A stretch of 50,565 nucleotides of DNA from an uncultured Lachnospiraceae bacterium (GCA_947589155.1 CANQBH010000014.1:1-50565); one strand, 5' to 3'. Counted from the stretch's first letter, positions 7,490 to 16,814 are shown. Translations and numbers: made by a program. The notes: generated by a model not told the origin, from the sequence alone.

Positions 7490-10400
7490 ATGCAGGCAAA
7501 GAAAACAAAAGAAAAATACATCGGCAAACTGAACCGCGCGCTGAAGATCTCGCTTGTGGTCTCCTCGCTCGTCATGCTGGTCGCGCTGGCGATCGGCAGC
7601 AGGATCCTGCCTCACGACGACTGGGGGCAGGACGCTTCGGGGAGGGACTACGGCGAGCCGGTCTATCAGGAATTTGCGGACGGCAGCCGCGAAGAGATGG
7701 AACTGCCCGGCAGATGCCGGGGAAAACGCGGCGAGGTCATGACGCTTGTGACCCGTCTGCCGGAGGAAATCAAAGAGGGTACCTATCTCTGTTTCCGCAG
7801 CGCGAAGCAAAAGATGCGCTTTTTCATCGACGGCAGACAGATCATGCAGTACGACACCGACGCCGACAGGGTCACGGGAATGATCGATCCGGCGGCTTAT
7901 GTTTTTGTACCCATTTCTGTCAATGACGCCGGAAAGGAACTCTACATCGAAACGCAGACGGATTCCTCTTACAGCGGTTATGTCTACCGGATTCATATCG
8001 GCAGCCAGATGGGGATCTGGAAGGACATCGTCTCCGGGTACGGGGGCGTCTTTTTCATCGCGATCCTCCTGCTGATCCTCAGCATCTTTTTCATCGTCAC
8101 GAGCGTGGCGCTGAGTTATCTGTACCGGCAGGAAGTGGAACTGATCTATATGGCGGGCGGAATCTTTATCGCCGCGCTCTGGGAACTGGCGAACTGCGAA
8201 TTCCGCCAGTTGTTCTTTCCGAACCTTTCCGTCCCGAACGATCTGTCGTTCTACGCGGTCATGCTGCTGCCGCTGGCGTTCCTTCAGTATGTGAACATCC
8301 TCCAGAAAGGGCGTTACCGCCGGATGTTTCTGACCGCCAGCCTGCTGGACGTCTGCGTGGCGCTGCCGTGCGCCGTTTTGCATATCAGAAAGATCGTGGA
8401 CTTCACCGACACCATCACGCTCCTTGATCTGACGGCGCTGCTGTCCATCGGCGTGATCTTTGTGGGCCTGCTGCGGGATATCCGCGCGCACCGGATCAAA
8501 GAATACCGGGCGGTGGCCGTCGGCCTTCTTCTGGCGATTGTCTGCGCGATCATCCAGATCATTTCCTATTTCCAACATATCAATATCTTTAACGGCGTGA
8601 CGCTGGAACTTGGAATGCTCTGCCTGCTGTTCAGCGCGAGTTACCATACGTTCAGCGGTATCCTCATGGAGGAGCGGGAGCGCCAGAAGGCAAAGATGGA
8701 AGCGGACGCAAAGGGGCGCTTCCTTGCGCATATGTCGCATGAGATCCGCACGCCGGTCAACGCGGTCCTCGGGCTGGATACCATGATCCTGCGGGAATCC
8801 AAGGATCTCAATATTAAACAGTACGCGATGGATATCCGCAACGCCGGACAGAATCTCCTGTCGATCATTAACGACATTCTGGACATCTCCAAGATCGAGT
8901 CGGGCAAGATGGAGATCGTGCCGGTCGAGTACGACCTGTCCGTGCTGATCCATGACGTCTGGAACATGATCCACGTCCGCGCGGAGGACAAGGGCCTTGA
9001 ACTTTCGTTCGACGTGCAGGAAGATCTTCCGCTGAAACTCTACGGCGACGATGTGAGGATCCGCCAGATCCTCATCAATCTTTTGAGCAACGCGGTCAAA
9101 TATACGGAAAAAGGCAGCGTGACGCTGCGGATCACCGGTGAGGCGGCGGAGCCGGATACAAACAGAGCCGGAGAAAGCGGCGGCGCAGAGGGCGCGCTGT
9201 TTCGGCTGCACGTCAGGGTAAGGGATACGGGAATCGGAATCAAAGACGAGGATCTTGACAGGCTGTTTACGGATTTTGAACGGATCGACGAAGAACGGAA
9301 CCGCAACGTGGAAGGCACCGGCCTTGGCATGAGCATTACGACGCAGCTGCTTGATCTGATGGGAAGCAGGCTGGAGGTCGAGAGCGAGTACGGCAGGGGC
9401 TCCGCCTTTTCGTTTGTGCTGGAGCAGAAGGCTCTTTCCGACGAGCCGCTGGGCGACTGGACGAAGCGGATCGGCAGTCAGGCGAAAGAATACGAATACC
9501 ACGCGGCGTTCACCGCGCCGAAGGCCAAGATCCTTGTCGTGGACGATAAGGAAATGAACCGCCGCGTCTTCAAGCACCTGTTAAAAGCCATGCGCGTCCA
9601 AATCGACGAGGCGGCGGACGGCTGGCAGTGTCTGAAGATGACGGAAAAGAAAAAGTACGACCTGATCTTCCTCGACCACATGATGCCGGGGATCGACGGC
9701 TGCGAGACCCTGAAAAGGATGCGGGCGCAGGAAAAGAACAAAACGACCTACACGGTTGCGCTGACCGCGAACGTGATCGCGGGCGTTCGGGAGATGTTCT
9801 ATGCCGAAGGCTTCGACGAATACATGGCAAAGCCCATCGATCCGGATCAGTTGGAGCATCTGCTGTTTACGGTCCTGCCGGAGGAACTGCTCGAAAAAGC
9901 GCCTGAAGACGGCGGCGTGCAGGAAAAAGACACCGTAAATCTGCCGGAAGCGCCGGATCTTCCGGAAGTGCCGGGGGTCAACTGGATGCTTGCGATGTAC
10001 CATCTGCGGGATGCGGCGATCGTCCGCGAGACGGCGGTCGACCTCTGCCGCAACGCGCGGCATGAATGGGAAGAATTGCAGATGTGGTACGACGCGTTTG
10101 CCGAAGTGCCGCGCGAGGACTATGAAAAGGGACAGGCTGGCGTCGCGGATGCGGTGGACCGTTACCGGATCCAGGTGCACGCGATGAAGAGCAGCGCCGC
10201 GCTTCTGGGCGCGACGGAGGTCTCCGAACTCGCAAAACTTTTGGAATACGCGGCGAAGGAAGGGCGGCTCGATCGGATCCATATGGAGATGCCGCTGTTC
10301 AAGGAACGCTGGGAAGCGCTGGGAAGCGCGCTGGAAGTCCTGCTGCCGCAGGAAGAAAAGAAGCCGTTTTCCGCCGAGGCGGTGGACGATTATCTGACGC

Positions 10401-10603
10401 TGCTGGAACTGGCGCAGGCGGAGGGCAATACGGATATGACGGATCTGATGATCGCGCAGATCGCCGCCTTTGCGCTGCCGGAGGCGCTGGAAGAAGACTT
10501 TCGTGCGCTGGAGCAGGCGGCCTATGCGCTGGATGGCGATGGGATCAGGGAGAGCCTTGCGCGTTTCCGCGAAAAACTTGCGGGCACCCTTTCCAAGGAA
10601 TGA
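7490..10603 (+). CDS. Membrane hybrid histidine kinase (HisKA-HATPase-REC-Hpt)
   Basis: This 1037-residue sensor has a first membrane segment at about residues 20-37 and an extracytoplasmic region of about 130 residues. A bundle of about seven hydrophobic helices follows to about residue 390, resembling a 7TM-DISM sensor. Next come HisKA (MSHEIRTP, phospho-acceptor His417), a HATPase (NLLSNAVKYTEKG; GTGLGMSI), a receiver domain (LIFLDHMMPGIDG, Asp729) and an Hpt domain (HAMKSSAALLG, His897). After Hpt comes a helical tail of about 130 residues without a recognised domain. No DNA-binding output is present, so a phosphorelay partner must be encoded elsewhere. It starts 9 bp after pta with a weak ribosome binding site, suggesting co-transcription with pta. 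Confidence 0.9.
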   Translation: MQAKKTKEKYIGKLNRALKISLVVSSLVMLVALAIGSRILPHDDWGQDASGRDYGEPVYQEFADGSREEMELPGRCRGKRGEVMTLVTRLPEEIKEGTYLCFRSAKQKMRFFIDGRQIMQYDTDADRVTGMIDPAAYVFVPISVNDAGKELYIETQTDSSYSGYVYRIHIGSQMGIWKDIVSGYGGVFFIAILLLILSIFFIVTSVALSYLYRQEVELIYMAGGIFIAALWELANCEFRQLFFPNLSVPNDLSFYAVMLLPLAFLQYVNILQKGRYRRMFLTASLLDVCVALPCAVLHIRKIVDFTDTITLLDLTALLSIGVIFVGLLRDIRAHRIKEYRAVAVGLLLAIVCAIIQIISYFQHINIFNGVTLELGMLCLLFSASYHTFSGILMEERERQKAKMEADAKGRFLAHMSHEIRTPVNAVLGLDTMILRESKDLNIKQYAMDIRNAGQNLLSIINDILDISKIESGKMEIVPVEYDLSVLIHDVWNMIHVRAEDKGLELSFDVQEDLPLKLYGDDVRIRQILINLLSNAVKYTEKGSVTLRITGEAAEPDTNRAGESGGAEGALFRLHVRVRDTGIGIKDEDLDRLFTDFERIDEERNRNVEGTGLGMSITTQLLDLMGSRLEVESEYGRGSAFSFVLEQKALSDEPLGDWTKRIGSQAKEYEYHAAFTAPKAKILVVDDKEMNRRVFKHLLKAMRVQIDEAADGWQCLKMTEKKKYDLIFLDHMMPGIDGCETLKRMRAQEKNKTTYTVALTANVIAGVREMFYAEGFDEYMAKPIDPDQLEHLLFTVLPEELLEKAPEDGGVQEKDTVNLPEAPDLPEVPGVNWMLAMYHLRDAAIVRETAVDLCRNARHEWEELQMWYDAFAEVPREDYEKGQAGVADAVDRYRIQVHAMKSSAALLGATEVSELAKLLEYAAKEGRLDRIHMEMPLFKERWEALGSALEVLLPQEEKKPFSAEAVDDYLTLLELAQAEGNTDMTDLMIAQIAAFALPEALEEDFRALEQAAYALDGDGIRESLARFREKLAGTLSKE

Positions 10604-10638
10604 CATATACTATCACAAAATGTGCATAGGACGTCATC

Positions 10639-11889
10639 ATGGCAGTTGATTTTACACAGTCCAATCGTTACACTTCTTCGGGCGAACTTTCCCTTGAGGT
10701 CTACGGGAGGGATACCGGCCTGCCTCTGCCGGGAGCGGAGGCGACGGTGGCAAGCGAGGAGACCGGAGAAGTATTGCAGAGTTTTACGTCGGATGAAGCC
10801 GGGCAGTTTCCGATCCTGCGGTTGGGATCGCCTCCTTTGGAATACAGTCTCGAACCGGGCGAAGGCAGGCCTTACAGCCGTTATCATATCAGGGTAAGCG
10901 CCCCGGGGTACGAACCTCTCGAGATCCGCGACGCCGAGGTGATGGCGGATCAGTTGTCCCTGCAGCCGCTCCCGATGTCGCCGCTGTCTTCACCGGCGGA
11001 AAGCGATGAGATCACGGTGCCGGACAATACGCTGTTCGTTTCCGGCCCTGCAAAGATCTCGGAGCCGGAGATCAAGCCGGTCACGGAGAGCGGCGAGATC
11101 GTACTCAGCCGCGTGGTGATACCGGAATATGTCGTCGTGCACGACGGCGCGCCGTCCAACGCCTCCGCGAAGAATTATTATGTGACGTTTCGGGACTACA
11201 TCAAAAACGTGGCGTCCGGCGAGATCTATTCGACGTGGCCGGACGCGGCGATCCGCGCCAATGTGCTGGCGATCATGTCGTTCACCCTCAACCGCGTTTA
11301 TACGGAGTGGTATCGGGGCAAGGGCTACGACTTCACGATCACTTCTTCCACGGCCTACGACCAGAAATGGTCCTACGGGCGCACGATCTACGAGTCGATC
11401 TCGCGGGTCGTCGACGAGATGTACGGGAATTATCTCTCGCGGCCGAACGTGAAACAGCCGATCTTAACGCAGTACTGCGACGGGCGGAACGTCTCCTGCC
11501 CGAAATGGATGAGCCAGTGGGGCAGCAAGAGCCTTGCGGACAAAGGATACCGCACGATCGAGATCCTCCGCTATTACTACGGAAGCAGCATGTTTATCAA
11601 CACGGCGGAGCCGATCAGCGGCGTCGCGTCCTCTTATCCCGGCGAACTTTCGATCGGTTCCCGAGGACAGAAGGTGCGGCAGTTACAGGAGCAGTTAAAC
11701 GCAATCTCCAACAACTATCCGGCGATCCCGAAGGTCAACGTCGACGGCATTTACGGCAATCTGACCGCGGAGTCCGTGCGGCGGTTCCAGTCGGTCTTCG
11801 GGCTTCCCGTCACGGGCGTGACGGATTACCGCACATGGTATAAGATCTCGCAGATCTATGTGGGCGTATCGGGGATCGCGGAACTATGA
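10639..11889 (+). CDS. SpoIID-like protein with C-terminal peptidoglycan-binding domain
   Basis: The 416-residue protein has three parts. The N-terminus (about 15-110) looks like a Cna-B/transthyretin-like beta sandwich (GELSLEVYGRDTGLPLPGAE). The middle (about 160-325) resembles the SpoIID-like domain of clostridial cell-wall proteins, with IYSTWPDAAIRANVLAI, TSSTAYDQKWSYGR and QYCDGRNVSCP. The C-terminus (about 335-400) is a PG_binding_1 repeat (IGSRGQKVRQLQEQL; VDGIYGNLTAESVRRFQ). No signal peptide is visible, so it may act in the mother cell or forespore or leave by another route. A role in spore cortex or coat remodelling is inferred from similar clostridial proteins. It follows the kinase by 35 bp and precedes the RecJ-like gene by 18 bp. 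Confidence 0.75.
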   Translation: MAVDFTQSNRYTSSGELSLEVYGRDTGLPLPGAEATVASEETGEVLQSFTSDEAGQFPILRLGSPPLEYSLEPGEGRPYSRYHIRVSAPGYEPLEIRDAEVMADQLSLQPLPMSPLSSPAESDEITVPDNTLFVSGPAKISEPEIKPVTESGEIVLSRVVIPEYVVVHDGAPSNASAKNYYVTFRDYIKNVASGEIYSTWPDAAIRANVLAIMSFTLNRVYTEWYRGKGYDFTITSSTAYDQKWSYGRTIYESISRVVDEMYGNYLSRPNVKQPILTQYCDGRNVSCPKWMSQWGSKSLADKGYRTIEILRYYYGSSMFINTAEPISGVASSYPGELSIGSRGQKVRQLQEQLNAISNNYPAIPKVNVDGIYGNLTAESVRRFQSVFGLPVTGVTDYRTWYKISQIYVGVSGIAEL

Positions 11890-11907
11890 TACGATTCGGG
11901 GAAACGT

Positions 11908-13641
11908 ATGGCAAAATGGATGATATACAGCAAAAAAGCGGATTTTAAGAGAATGGCGGAGGCCTACGGGATCGATCAGGTGCTCGCGCGGATCCTTGTC
12001 AACCGCGGGGTGACGGAACCGGCGCAGATCGAGGAGTTTTTGCACCCTTCTCCTGCTGGCCTGCACGACGGGCTGCTGATGAAGGATATGGAAAAGGCGG
12101 CGGAACTGGTCTGCCGGGCGGTGAGGCAGAAAGACAAGATCAGGATCATCGGCGATTATGATATCGACGGGATCCAGTCCGCCTATATCCTGCACACGGG
12201 CCTGCGGCGCGCGGGCGCGGATGCCGACTACGCCGTGCCGAACAGGATCACGGACGGGTACGGCCTCAATCCGGATATGATCCGCCGCTGCCGCGAGGAC
12301 GGCGTGCGCCTTGTCGTGACCTGCGACAACGGCGTCGCCGCGGCGGAAGCGGTCAGCCTTGCAAAGGAATACGGCATGATGGTCGTTGTGACCGACCATC
12401 ACGAAGTGCCATACCGCATGAACGAAGGTAAAAAGGAGCAGATCCTCGTACCGGCGGACGCCGTGGTGGATCCGAAGCGCGAGGACTGCGCCTATCCCTG
12501 CAAGAAACTCTGCGGCGCAGCCGTGGCGTGGAAACTCCTGCTGGCCTGCTACCGTCTGCTTGGGCTTTCGGAAGAAGAGGGCATGGCGTTTCTGGAAAAC
12601 GCGGCGTTTGCCACGATCGGCGACGTGATGGAACTGGTCGAAGAAAACCGAACGATCGTTGCGCTCGGGCTCGAACGCCTGCGAAGGACAGGCAATACGG
12701 GGATGCGCTGCCTGATCCGCCGCTGCGGGATCGAGGCGCAGGCGATCGGCGTTTACCATGTCGGGTTCATCCTCGGTCCGTGTCTGAACGCGAGCGGCCG
12801 TCTGGATACGGCGACGCTTGCGATCGAACTTCTGGAGACCGAAGATACGGCGCGGGCCGTGCAGCTTGCGGAGCGGCTGCACGTTTTGAACGAGGAGCGC
12901 AAGACGATGACCGGGCGCGGCGTGGAAGCGGGAGTAGAAGCGATCGAACGCGGCGGCTGGAAGGACGACCCCGTGCTCTGCGTCTATCTGCCCGGCGTCC
13001 ATGAGAGCGTCGCCGGTATTATCGCCGGACGGCTGCGCGAACGCTGCGCGCGTCCGATCTTTGTTTTGACGGACGCGGAAGGCGGGGATGAGGAAGGAGA
13101 ACCGGTCGTCAAGGGCTCCGGCCGGTCCGTGGAAGGCTATCCGATGTACGACAGGCTTTGCGGGTGCGCCGACCTTCTGCTGAAATTCGGCGGTCATCCG
13201 ATGGCGGCGGGCCTTAGCATGAAACGCAGGAATATTGAGGAGTTCCGACGAAGATTAAATGAAGATTCAACTTTAAGCGCGGCCGATATGGAGCCGACCG
13301 TTTCCATCGACGTGCCGATGCCGTTCGGCTACATCACAAAAGACCTGATCCGCGATCTGGAAAAACTCGAACCGACCGGAAACGGCAACCCGCGGCCGCT
13401 GTTCGCGCAAAAGGACGTGCAGATCCTCTCGCAGACGCCGATCGGCGAAAACGGAAAGTACCGCCGGATGGAGGTCAGGGATACCGGAGGCGCAAGGATC
13501 ACGGCGCTCTATTTCGGGGACGCCGATATGCTGGATGGGATCTTAAAAGAGCGCGGCAGCGTTTCTATGACCTATTATCCGCAGATCAACCGCTACCGCG
13601 GAAGGGAAAGCCTGCAGATCGTCGTCTGCGACCTGTGCTGA
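11908..13641 (+). CDS. recJ: Single-stranded-DNA-specific exonuclease, RecJ family (DHH/DHHA1)
   Basis: RecJ-type enzymes degrade single-stranded DNA 5' to 3' in recombination and repair. The 577-residue cytoplasmic protein has the DHH phosphoesterase motifs: GDYDIDGIQSAY (Asp83, Asp85, Asp87) and VTDHHEVP (Asp163-His164-His165). The DHHA1 part has GFILGPCLNASGRLDTA, GSGRSVEGYP and FGGHPMAAGLSM. An OB-fold-like C-terminal region follows. The length matches typical RecJ of Firmicutes. It could be one of several RecJ paralogues; the symbol marks the family rather than a proven orthologue. Confidence 0.88.
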   Translation: MAKWMIYSKKADFKRMAEAYGIDQVLARILVNRGVTEPAQIEEFLHPSPAGLHDGLLMKDMEKAAELVCRAVRQKDKIRIIGDYDIDGIQSAYILHTGLRRAGADADYAVPNRITDGYGLNPDMIRRCREDGVRLVVTCDNGVAAAEAVSLAKEYGMMVVVTDHHEVPYRMNEGKKEQILVPADAVVDPKREDCAYPCKKLCGAAVAWKLLLACYRLLGLSEEEGMAFLENAAFATIGDVMELVEENRTIVALGLERLRRTGNTGMRCLIRRCGIEAQAIGVYHVGFILGPCLNASGRLDTATLAIELLETEDTARAVQLAERLHVLNEERKTMTGRGVEAGVEAIERGGWKDDPVLCVYLPGVHESVAGIIAGRLRERCARPIFVLTDAEGGDEEGEPVVKGSGRSVEGYPMYDRLCGCADLLLKFGGHPMAAGLSMKRRNIEEFRRRLNEDSTLSAADMEPTVSIDVPMPFGYITKDLIRDLEKLEPTGNGNPRPLFAQKDVQILSQTPIGENGKYRRMEVRDTGGARITALYFGDADMLDGILKERGSVSMTYYPQINRYRGRESLQIVVCDLC

Positions 13642-13667
13642 CGCATGGATAAATTTTCCGGTGATGA

Positions 13668-13696
13668 TTGCATATTACGACAAAAAAATGTAAAAT
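13668..13696 (+). promoter_or_regulatory. Sigma-A type promoter for the MCP-like gene
   Basis: TTGCAT (13668-13673) and TAAAAT (13691-13696) are separated by exactly 17 nt, in an AT-rich stretch after recJ. The predicted start lies about 45 nt before the gene. The segment AAAAAAATG directly precedes the -10. Confidence 0.65.
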
Positions 13697-13748
13697 ACTT
13701 CATATACACTTTCTTTACAACGTTATGAGAAACGGAGGAAACAAAGTG

Positions 13749-14711
13749 ATGTTTCGTACTAAGGAAGTGAAACGGCAGTTGGAGCAGGCGGACGTTTGGA
13801 AGGAGCAGGCGGAGCGTCTGCGGCGGACGCTGGCCGGAATCGGGGAACGCCTGACGGAGGCGCAGATCGACGTAGACCAGATCGGGATGAGTGCGGCAAA
13901 GATGGACCGCAGCTTAACAAAGGTCGTGGATGGCGCGAAGGAGACGAAGGAGGAGCAGGAGGGCGCAAAAGAAACGCTGCGCGGCCTCTGCGATGAGATA
14001 AGGGACATGGATGCGCAGTTCGCCCTGCTGGGAAAGGCGTACGACGCGCAGAGAGAATTTGCAAACGAACAGCAGAAAGCGCTCAAGGATCTGATGGAGC
14101 AGAGCAAGCATTACACCGGATTTTCCAAGACCGCGGACGATACGGCGCTCAAAAGCGGCGAGACATTGCAGCAGATCGCGCGGTCAGCGGAGGAAATGAA
14201 CGAGGGGCTGATCCGGCTCGGCAACCTCTCCTTGCAGTCCGCGATCGACGCGGGGCGGCTCGGAGACGCCGGCCTTGCCTATGTGCAGACCGCGGAGACG
14301 ATCCGGCAGTCGGCGGCGGAACTTTCCGGACAGATGGAAGCGATCCGCGCGCAGATCGACGAGAATCTGCGCCTGTATCAGGAGCAGACGCAGACGCTCC
14401 GCAAATTCATCTCCCTTGTGCGGGACAATAACGTCACGCTCGGCCGGATCGCGGCGGAAGCCGTCGCCGAGACAAAAAAATCTCCGTTCGACTGGGAAAA
14501 GGGCCGCGGCAAAGAAAATTGCAGCGCGCTTTCGGAGCAAATCGAACGCGCCATGCAAAGCAGCGGCGCAAGGCAGACGGCCGTGATCGGCGAAATGGAA
14601 ACGGTGGGCCGCTGCTATATGGAACAACAGGATAGTACCGCGGGCATAGAACAAAAGATCCATGCCATGAAGCGGATGTTATCAGAGATAGAACAAAACG
14701 ATACGGAATGA
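13749..14711 (+). CDS. Soluble coiled-coil protein with MCP-like signalling hairpin
   Basis: This protein of about 320 residues is almost entirely helical, with heptad-rich segments. It has no transmembrane helix, HAMP or ligand domain. Around residues 172-205 the sequence LSLQSAIDAGRLGDAG, followed by YVQTAETIRQSA, is a recognisable but divergent copy of the methyl-accepting chemotaxis hairpin tip (family pattern NaaIEAARAGE-GxGFAVVAxEVRxLA). It may be a cytoplasmic chemoreceptor-like scaffold, but no CheA or CheW is in the window. I prefer the ATG at 13749 (GTG at 13746 also possible), because GGAGGA lies 9 bp upstream; an in-frame upstream ATG at 13668 overlaps the promoter. An alpha/beta hydrolase follows after 13 bp. 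Confidence 0.7.
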   Translation: MFRTKEVKRQLEQADVWKEQAERLRRTLAGIGERLTEAQIDVDQIGMSAAKMDRSLTKVVDGAKETKEEQEGAKETLRGLCDEIRDMDAQFALLGKAYDAQREFANEQQKALKDLMEQSKHYTGFSKTADDTALKSGETLQQIARSAEEMNEGLIRLGNLSLQSAIDAGRLGDAGLAYVQTAETIRQSAAELSGQMEAIRAQIDENLRLYQEQTQTLRKFISLVRDNNVTLGRIAAEAVAETKKSPFDWEKGRGKENCSALSEQIERAMQSSGARQTAVIGEMETVGRCYMEQQDSTAGIEQKIHAMKRMLSEIEQNDTE

Positions 14712-14724
14712 GGGGGTTTAGGGT

Positions 14725-15669
14725 ATGTCAGACAAAGAAGTTTACACGTTTCAATCCGCGGATGGAGTCTCAACGATCCATTGCGTGAAGTGGCTGCCGG
14801 AGAAGGAGCCGAAAGCCGTGCTGCAGATCGTACACGGGATGGTGGAGTATATCGAGAGATACGAGCCGTTCGCGCGCTATCTGACCGGACAGGGATTTGT
14901 GGTCGTAGGCCATGACCATATCGGCCACGGCGAGTCGGTGTCCGATCCTTCGGAACTCGGCGTCGTCCACGTCAAGCATCCGAGCGATGTGATGGTGGAG
15001 GATATCTGCACGCATTACCAAAAGACAAAAGCGGCCTACGGATCCCTTCCGTATTTTATCCTCGGCCACAGCATGGGAAGTTACATGACAAGGAAATGCC
15101 TGTGCGAAAAGGCGAAAGAGATGGACGGGCTCTCCGGCGCGATCATCATGGGGACCGGTACGGAGCCGGACATGACGATCAACGCGGGGCTGGCGATCAT
15201 CAACCTGCTTTCGTTCTTCCGTTCTGACAATTACCGCAGCACCTTCGTCCGCGATACGACCTACGGCGCGCCATACAAACAGTATGACTGCTACGGCAAG
15301 GATCCGAAGAACAGTTGGCTGACCAAGGACGAGGAGATCGTCAAAAAATATTACGCCGACCCGAAATGCACGTTTTTGTTTACGCTCGGCGCTTACCGCG
15401 GGCTGGTCGAGTCCACGAAGTACGACAACAACGTCAAGAACATCGCAAAGATGAAAAAAGATCTTCCGGTCTTCTTTGTCAGCGGCGCGGCGGATCCCGT
15501 GGGCAATATGGGAAAGGGCGTGCAGGAAGCCTACGACAAGTTCAAGTCGGCAGGTATGCAGGATCTTTCCATCAAACTTTACGAGAACGACCGGCACGAG
15601 ATCTTGAACGAGCTGGACCGCGAGACGGTCTACGACGATCTTTACCGTTGGATGTGCAGCAAGATGTGA
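14725..15669 (+). CDS. Alpha/beta hydrolase, lysophospholipase-like
   Basis: This 314-residue cytoplasmic protein belongs to the serine-aminopeptidase S33/Hydrolase_4 group. It has the oxyanion strand VLQIVHGMVEYIERYEPFA, the GHDHIGHGES segment and the nucleophile elbow LGHSMGSYM with the catalytic Ser. A late aspartate lies in VSGAADPVG and a histidine in ENDRHEIL. Members split monoacylglycerols, lysophospholipids or other esters; the actual substrate cannot be read from the sequence. The start has a GGGGG-rich site 6-10 bp upstream. It lies 13 bp after the MCP-like gene and ends at a clear terminator, so the two form a small operon. Confidence 0.88.
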   Translation: MSDKEVYTFQSADGVSTIHCVKWLPEKEPKAVLQIVHGMVEYIERYEPFARYLTGQGFVVVGHDHIGHGESVSDPSELGVVHVKHPSDVMVEDICTHYQKTKAAYGSLPYFILGHSMGSYMTRKCLCEKAKEMDGLSGAIIMGTGTEPDMTINAGLAIINLLSFFRSDNYRSTFVRDTTYGAPYKQYDCYGKDPKNSWLTKDEEIVKKYYADPKCTFLFTLGAYRGLVESTKYDNNVKNIAKMKKDLPVFFVSGAADPVGNMGKGVQEAYDKFKSAGMQDLSIKLYENDRHEILNELDRETVYDDLYRWMCSKM

Positions 15670-15671
15670 TC

Positions 15672-15701
15672 AAAAAAAGGACAGGCAGCTGTCCTTTTTT
15701 T
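15672..15701. terminator. Rho-independent terminator, usable in both directions
   Basis: A perfect stem AAAAAAAGGACAG/CTGTCCTTTTTTT with a GCAG loop follows the hydrolase stop. A and T tails on both sides also allow it to terminate the convergent minus-strand membrane-protein gene. Confidence 0.9.
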
Positions 15702-15710
15702 ATGCCCTGT

Positions 15711-16754
15711 TCAGACTTTTTTGCGAAGGAGAGAGGAGACGTTTTTCCAGAAAGTCGTATCGCCCTGCCGCCTCGCGGCCTTGAGGCGGTTTTCCTCGCT
15801 GAAGCCGACAAGGATCTCGTGGTTGGCTTCCGCAAGGTAATCCATGATACCGTCGATATCGGATTTGATGTTCTTCGGGCAGCGGATGTAACGGCGGCGT
15901 TTTGCCGTGATGTGCAGCGTATAGGAGATGCTGAAATGGTGCCAGAGGAACCGGTGCAGCGTCGAGTATTTGTAGATCCAGACGATCTGGCTGATCGGCA
16001 CGATGGCCACGCCGTAGCCCGAGGTCTCGATGAAGTAATGCTCCGTGATAAAGATGTCCTCGGTCGCAAGCTGCGGCAGCGTCGCGAGTTCTTCTTCCGC
16101 TTCCGCCAGAAGACGGCGCGGGTTCCCGTACACGCGCAGCCGCCGGCACGGGCGCGACAGGGCGGGATCGATGAGATAGACGATATAAAGAAGGATACTC
16201 GCGGTCGCGTAGAGGCCGGTCAGCGCAAAGACCGCCATGAAAAGGCGGGTGCGGATATCCGTGGCGTCCGGCTCCGAGAGCATATAGCGCGAAACGGCGG
16301 CGGAGAGGCCTTTTTCGTCCCAGGAAAGATCGTCCGCGAGTTTTTGCAGCAGTTTGTCCATCGCGCCGGAATCGCGGAGGATCTTCGCGGAAAAGCGGAC
16401 GTTTTCGATCATGGGGAGGCCCTGCTTGCAGGTTTGCGGATCGAGGAGCACGACGACGCAGCGGTCGTCCATCATCGCGTAATAGTAATAGCCCACGGTG
16501 CCGAACAGCCATTCCTTGGTGTAGCCGGTAAAATACAGCGGCCCCATGGAAGCCGACACATAGCGGTCGCGGTCTTTATATAAGCGTTCCATATTGTCTT
16601 CTGCGGTGATCCTGCGCGGAAAGAACATCCCGTAAACGGGATAGACGACGGAAAGCGCCAGCAGCAGGATGAGATAAAGGATCGGAAATAAGATCCTTCG
16701 CCGGTAAAAAAGGCGGATGCTTTTACTGATATAGTGGTCGAACTGTTCTATCAT
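15711..16754 (-). CDS. Two-TM membrane protein with cytoplasmic PH-like region
   Basis: This 347-residue protein has a basic N-terminus, a membrane segment at about residues 22-44, a probably extracytoplasmic region of about 125 residues (with a YYYY patch and VVVLLDPQTC) and a second membrane segment at about 172-197. A C-terminal cytoplasmic region contains EDIFITEHYFIE, followed by ISQIVWIYKYSTLHRF. This strand pattern resembles bacterial PH-like modules. I do not recognise a named family with certainty and see no enzyme motif. It is transcribed alone from its own promoter (TTGATT-N17-TATACT), divergent from the methyltransferase and convergent with the hydrolase, with a terminator between. 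Confidence 0.7.
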   Translation of the reverse strand: MIEQFDHYISKSIRLFYRRRILFPILYLILLLALSVVYPVYGMFFPRRITAEDNMERLYKDRDRYVSASMGPLYFTGYTKEWLFGTVGYYYYAMMDDRCVVVLLDPQTCKQGLPMIENVRFSAKILRDSGAMDKLLQKLADDLSWDEKGLSAAVSRYMLSEPDATDIRTRLFMAVFALTGLYATASILLYIVYLIDPALSRPCRRLRVYGNPRRLLAEAEEELATLPQLATEDIFITEHYFIETSGYGVAIVPISQIVWIYKYSTLHRFLWHHFSISYTLHITAKRRRYIRCPKNIKSDIDGIMDYLAEANHEILVGFSEENRLKAARRQGDTTFWKNVSSLLRKKV

Positions 16755-16783
16755 GGCAACTCCCGTGGTCGAAACTTTCCTTT

Positions 16784-16812
16784 AGTATAAGGGTTCTTCC
16801 GGCAAGAATCAA
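16784..16812 (-). promoter_or_regulatory. Sigma-A type promoter for the membrane-protein gene
   Basis: On the reverse strand, TTGATT (16807-16812) and TATACT (16784-16789) are separated by 17 nt, about 30 nt before the ATG. Its -35 lies only 2 nt from that of the divergent promoter. Confidence 0.7.
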
Positions 16813-16814
16813 GT

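Noticed and set aside
7373-9577. Minus-strand open frame of 734 codons opposite the hybrid kinase
   Set aside because: Composition is typical of antisense reading of GC-rich coding DNA (His, Arg, Asp-rich) and the + strand has all kinase motifs.
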